Source: Nemertoderma westbladi
Taxonomy: Eukaryota > Xenacoelomorpha > Nemertodermatida > Nemertodermatidae
Length of the DNA: 64,000 nt
Assembly: GCA_032718475.1 (NCBI GenBank)
Contig: JAUCBJ010008412.1
Coordinates: 17,870 to 81,869, forward strand
Direction: 5' to 3'
The notes under the pieces were generated by a model. It had not been told where the DNA came from, ran no database searches, and saw nothing but the letters and a program-made list of their open reading frames with translations. The position numbers were made by a program, and so were the translations under genes. Shown one piece after another: positions 62,731-64,000 of the stretch. The first letter of the stretch is position 1. Each line of letters begins with the position of its first letter.

Positions 62731-64000
62731 TATTATAAACTAATTCAGTTGATAATATACAAAACGTTTAAACCAAACCAGTATTATAAACTAATTCAGT
62801 TGATAATATACAAAACGTTTAAACCAAACCAGTATTATAAACTAATTCAGTTGATAATATACAAAACGTTTAAACCAAACCAGTATTATAAACTAATTCA
62901 GTTGATAATATACAAAACGTTTAAACCAAACCAGTATTATAAACTAATTCAGTTGATAATATACAAAACGTTTAAACCAAACCAGTATTATAAACTAATT
63001 CAGTTGATAATATACAAAACGTTTAAACCAAACCAGTATTATAAACTAATTCAGTTGATAATATACAAAACGTTTAAACCAAACCAGTATTATAAACTAA
63101 TTCAGTTGATAATATACAAAACGTTTAAACCAAACCAGTATTATAAACTAATTCAGTTGATAATATACAAAACGTTTAAACCAAACCAGTATTATAAACT
63201 AATTCAGTTGATAATATACAAAACGTTTAAACCAAACCAGTATTATAAACTAATTCAGTTGATAATATACAAAACGTTTAAACCAAACCAGTATTATAAA
63301 CTAATTCAGTTGATAATATACAAAACGTTTAAACCAAACCAGTATTATAAACTAATTCAGTTGATAATATACAAAACGTTTAAACCAAACCAGTATTATA
63401 AACTAATTCAGTTGATAATATACAAAACGTTTAAACCAAACCAGTATTATAAACTAATTCAGTTGATAATATACAAAACGTTTAAACCAAACCAGTATTA
63501 TAAACTAATTCAGTTGATAATATACAAAACGTTTAAACCAAACCAGTATTATAAACTAATTCAGTTGATAATATACAAAACGTTTAAACCAAACCAGTAT
63601 TATAAACTAATTCAGTTGATAATATACAAAACGTTTAAACCAAACCAGTATTATAAACTAATTCAGTTGATAATATACAAAACGTTTAAACCAAACCAGT
63701 ATTATAAACTAATTCAGTTGATAATATACAAAACGTTTAAACCAAACCAGTATTATAAACTAATTCAGTTGATAATATACAAAACGTTTAAACCAAACCA
63801 GTATTATAAACTAATTCAGTTGATAATATACAAAACGTTTAAACCAAACCAGTATTATAAACTAATTCAGTTGATAATATACAAAACGTTTAAACCAAAC
63901 CAGTATTATAAACTAATTCAGTTGATAATATACAAAACGTTTAAACCAAACCAGTATTATAAACTAATTCAGTTGATAATATACAAAACGTTTAAACCAA
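62731..64000. repeat. 51-bp satellite array, continues past the window
   Basis: About 25 head-to-tail copies of a 51-bp unit (tattataaactaattcagt, tgataatatacaaaacgttt, then aaaccaaacca) with no difference noticed between copies. It starts abruptly after gactacg. Each unit has in-frame stops. Such uniformity points to recent amplification or continuing homogenisation. Confidence 0.96.

Noticed and set aside
62731-64000. CRISPR-like regular spacing in the 51-bp array, and in the 49-bp array at 48530
   Set aside because: The units are contiguous tandem copies without unique spacers, and the genome is eukaryotic.

Overview
The window is metazoan nuclear DNA, AT-rich and repeat-dense. It holds no bacterial or viral operon structure, no rRNA or tRNA gene and no CRISPR array. 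Host content is small: a complete single-exon akirin gene (49737-50342, +), two almost identical intronless genes of the EEP-1 endonuclease/exonuclease/phosphatase family in opposite orientation (14574-15482, - and 32935-33840, +), and one short signal-peptide exon (59531-59579, +). The set of retroelements (Penelope-like, RTE, L2, CR1-like, Ty3/Gypsy of the Mag type, tRNA-derived SINEs) fits an aquatic invertebrate, possibly an echinoderm or another deuterostome. That assignment is inference.

Layout. 1-5.3 kb: SINE-like and fold-back elements with no gene. 5.3-10.6 kb: a Penelope-like element with inverted terminal copies, split by an RTE-clade LINE with an 11-bp target-site duplication. 11.3-14.2 kb: a LINE inserted in a tRNA-derived SINE, followed by a complete SINE copy. 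14.0-16.9 kb and 30.8-34.35 kb: the two arms of an inverted segmental duplication, each with one EEP gene. Between the arms lies a nest of elements: a non-LTR element (about 18.5-29.3 kb) whose ORF1 is split by a Gypsy element (18894-25258, 5-bp duplication). That Gypsy element has a hAT-like MITE in gag (24002-24648, 8-bp duplication) and an L2 LINE in its 3' LTR (19099-19872).

35-38.8 kb holds a broken LTR-element gag/protease fragment and a second RTE copy truncated at both ends. 39.2-42.4 kb holds a 42-bp minisatellite, GCGCGCC-rich repeats and strong hairpins. 42.4-46.9 kb is a CR1-like LINE with both ORFs open, the only element here that looks intact. 47-49.5 kb holds a second hAT-like MITE, a tRNA-derived SINE, a LINE tail and a 49-bp minisatellite. 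Akirin follows. 50.3-57.8 kb is mostly unannotated AT-rich DNA with a LINE scrap, a near-perfect 114-bp hairpin and small MITEs. 57.8-64.0 kb is dominated by arrays: a 22-bp palindromic minisatellite, 15-bp and 20-bp minisatellites lying inside the presumed intron after the signal-peptide exon, and a homogeneous 51-bp satellite that runs off the window end.

The genes do not form a pathway. The main story is layered transposon insertion around a recently duplicated, still intact EEP gene pair.
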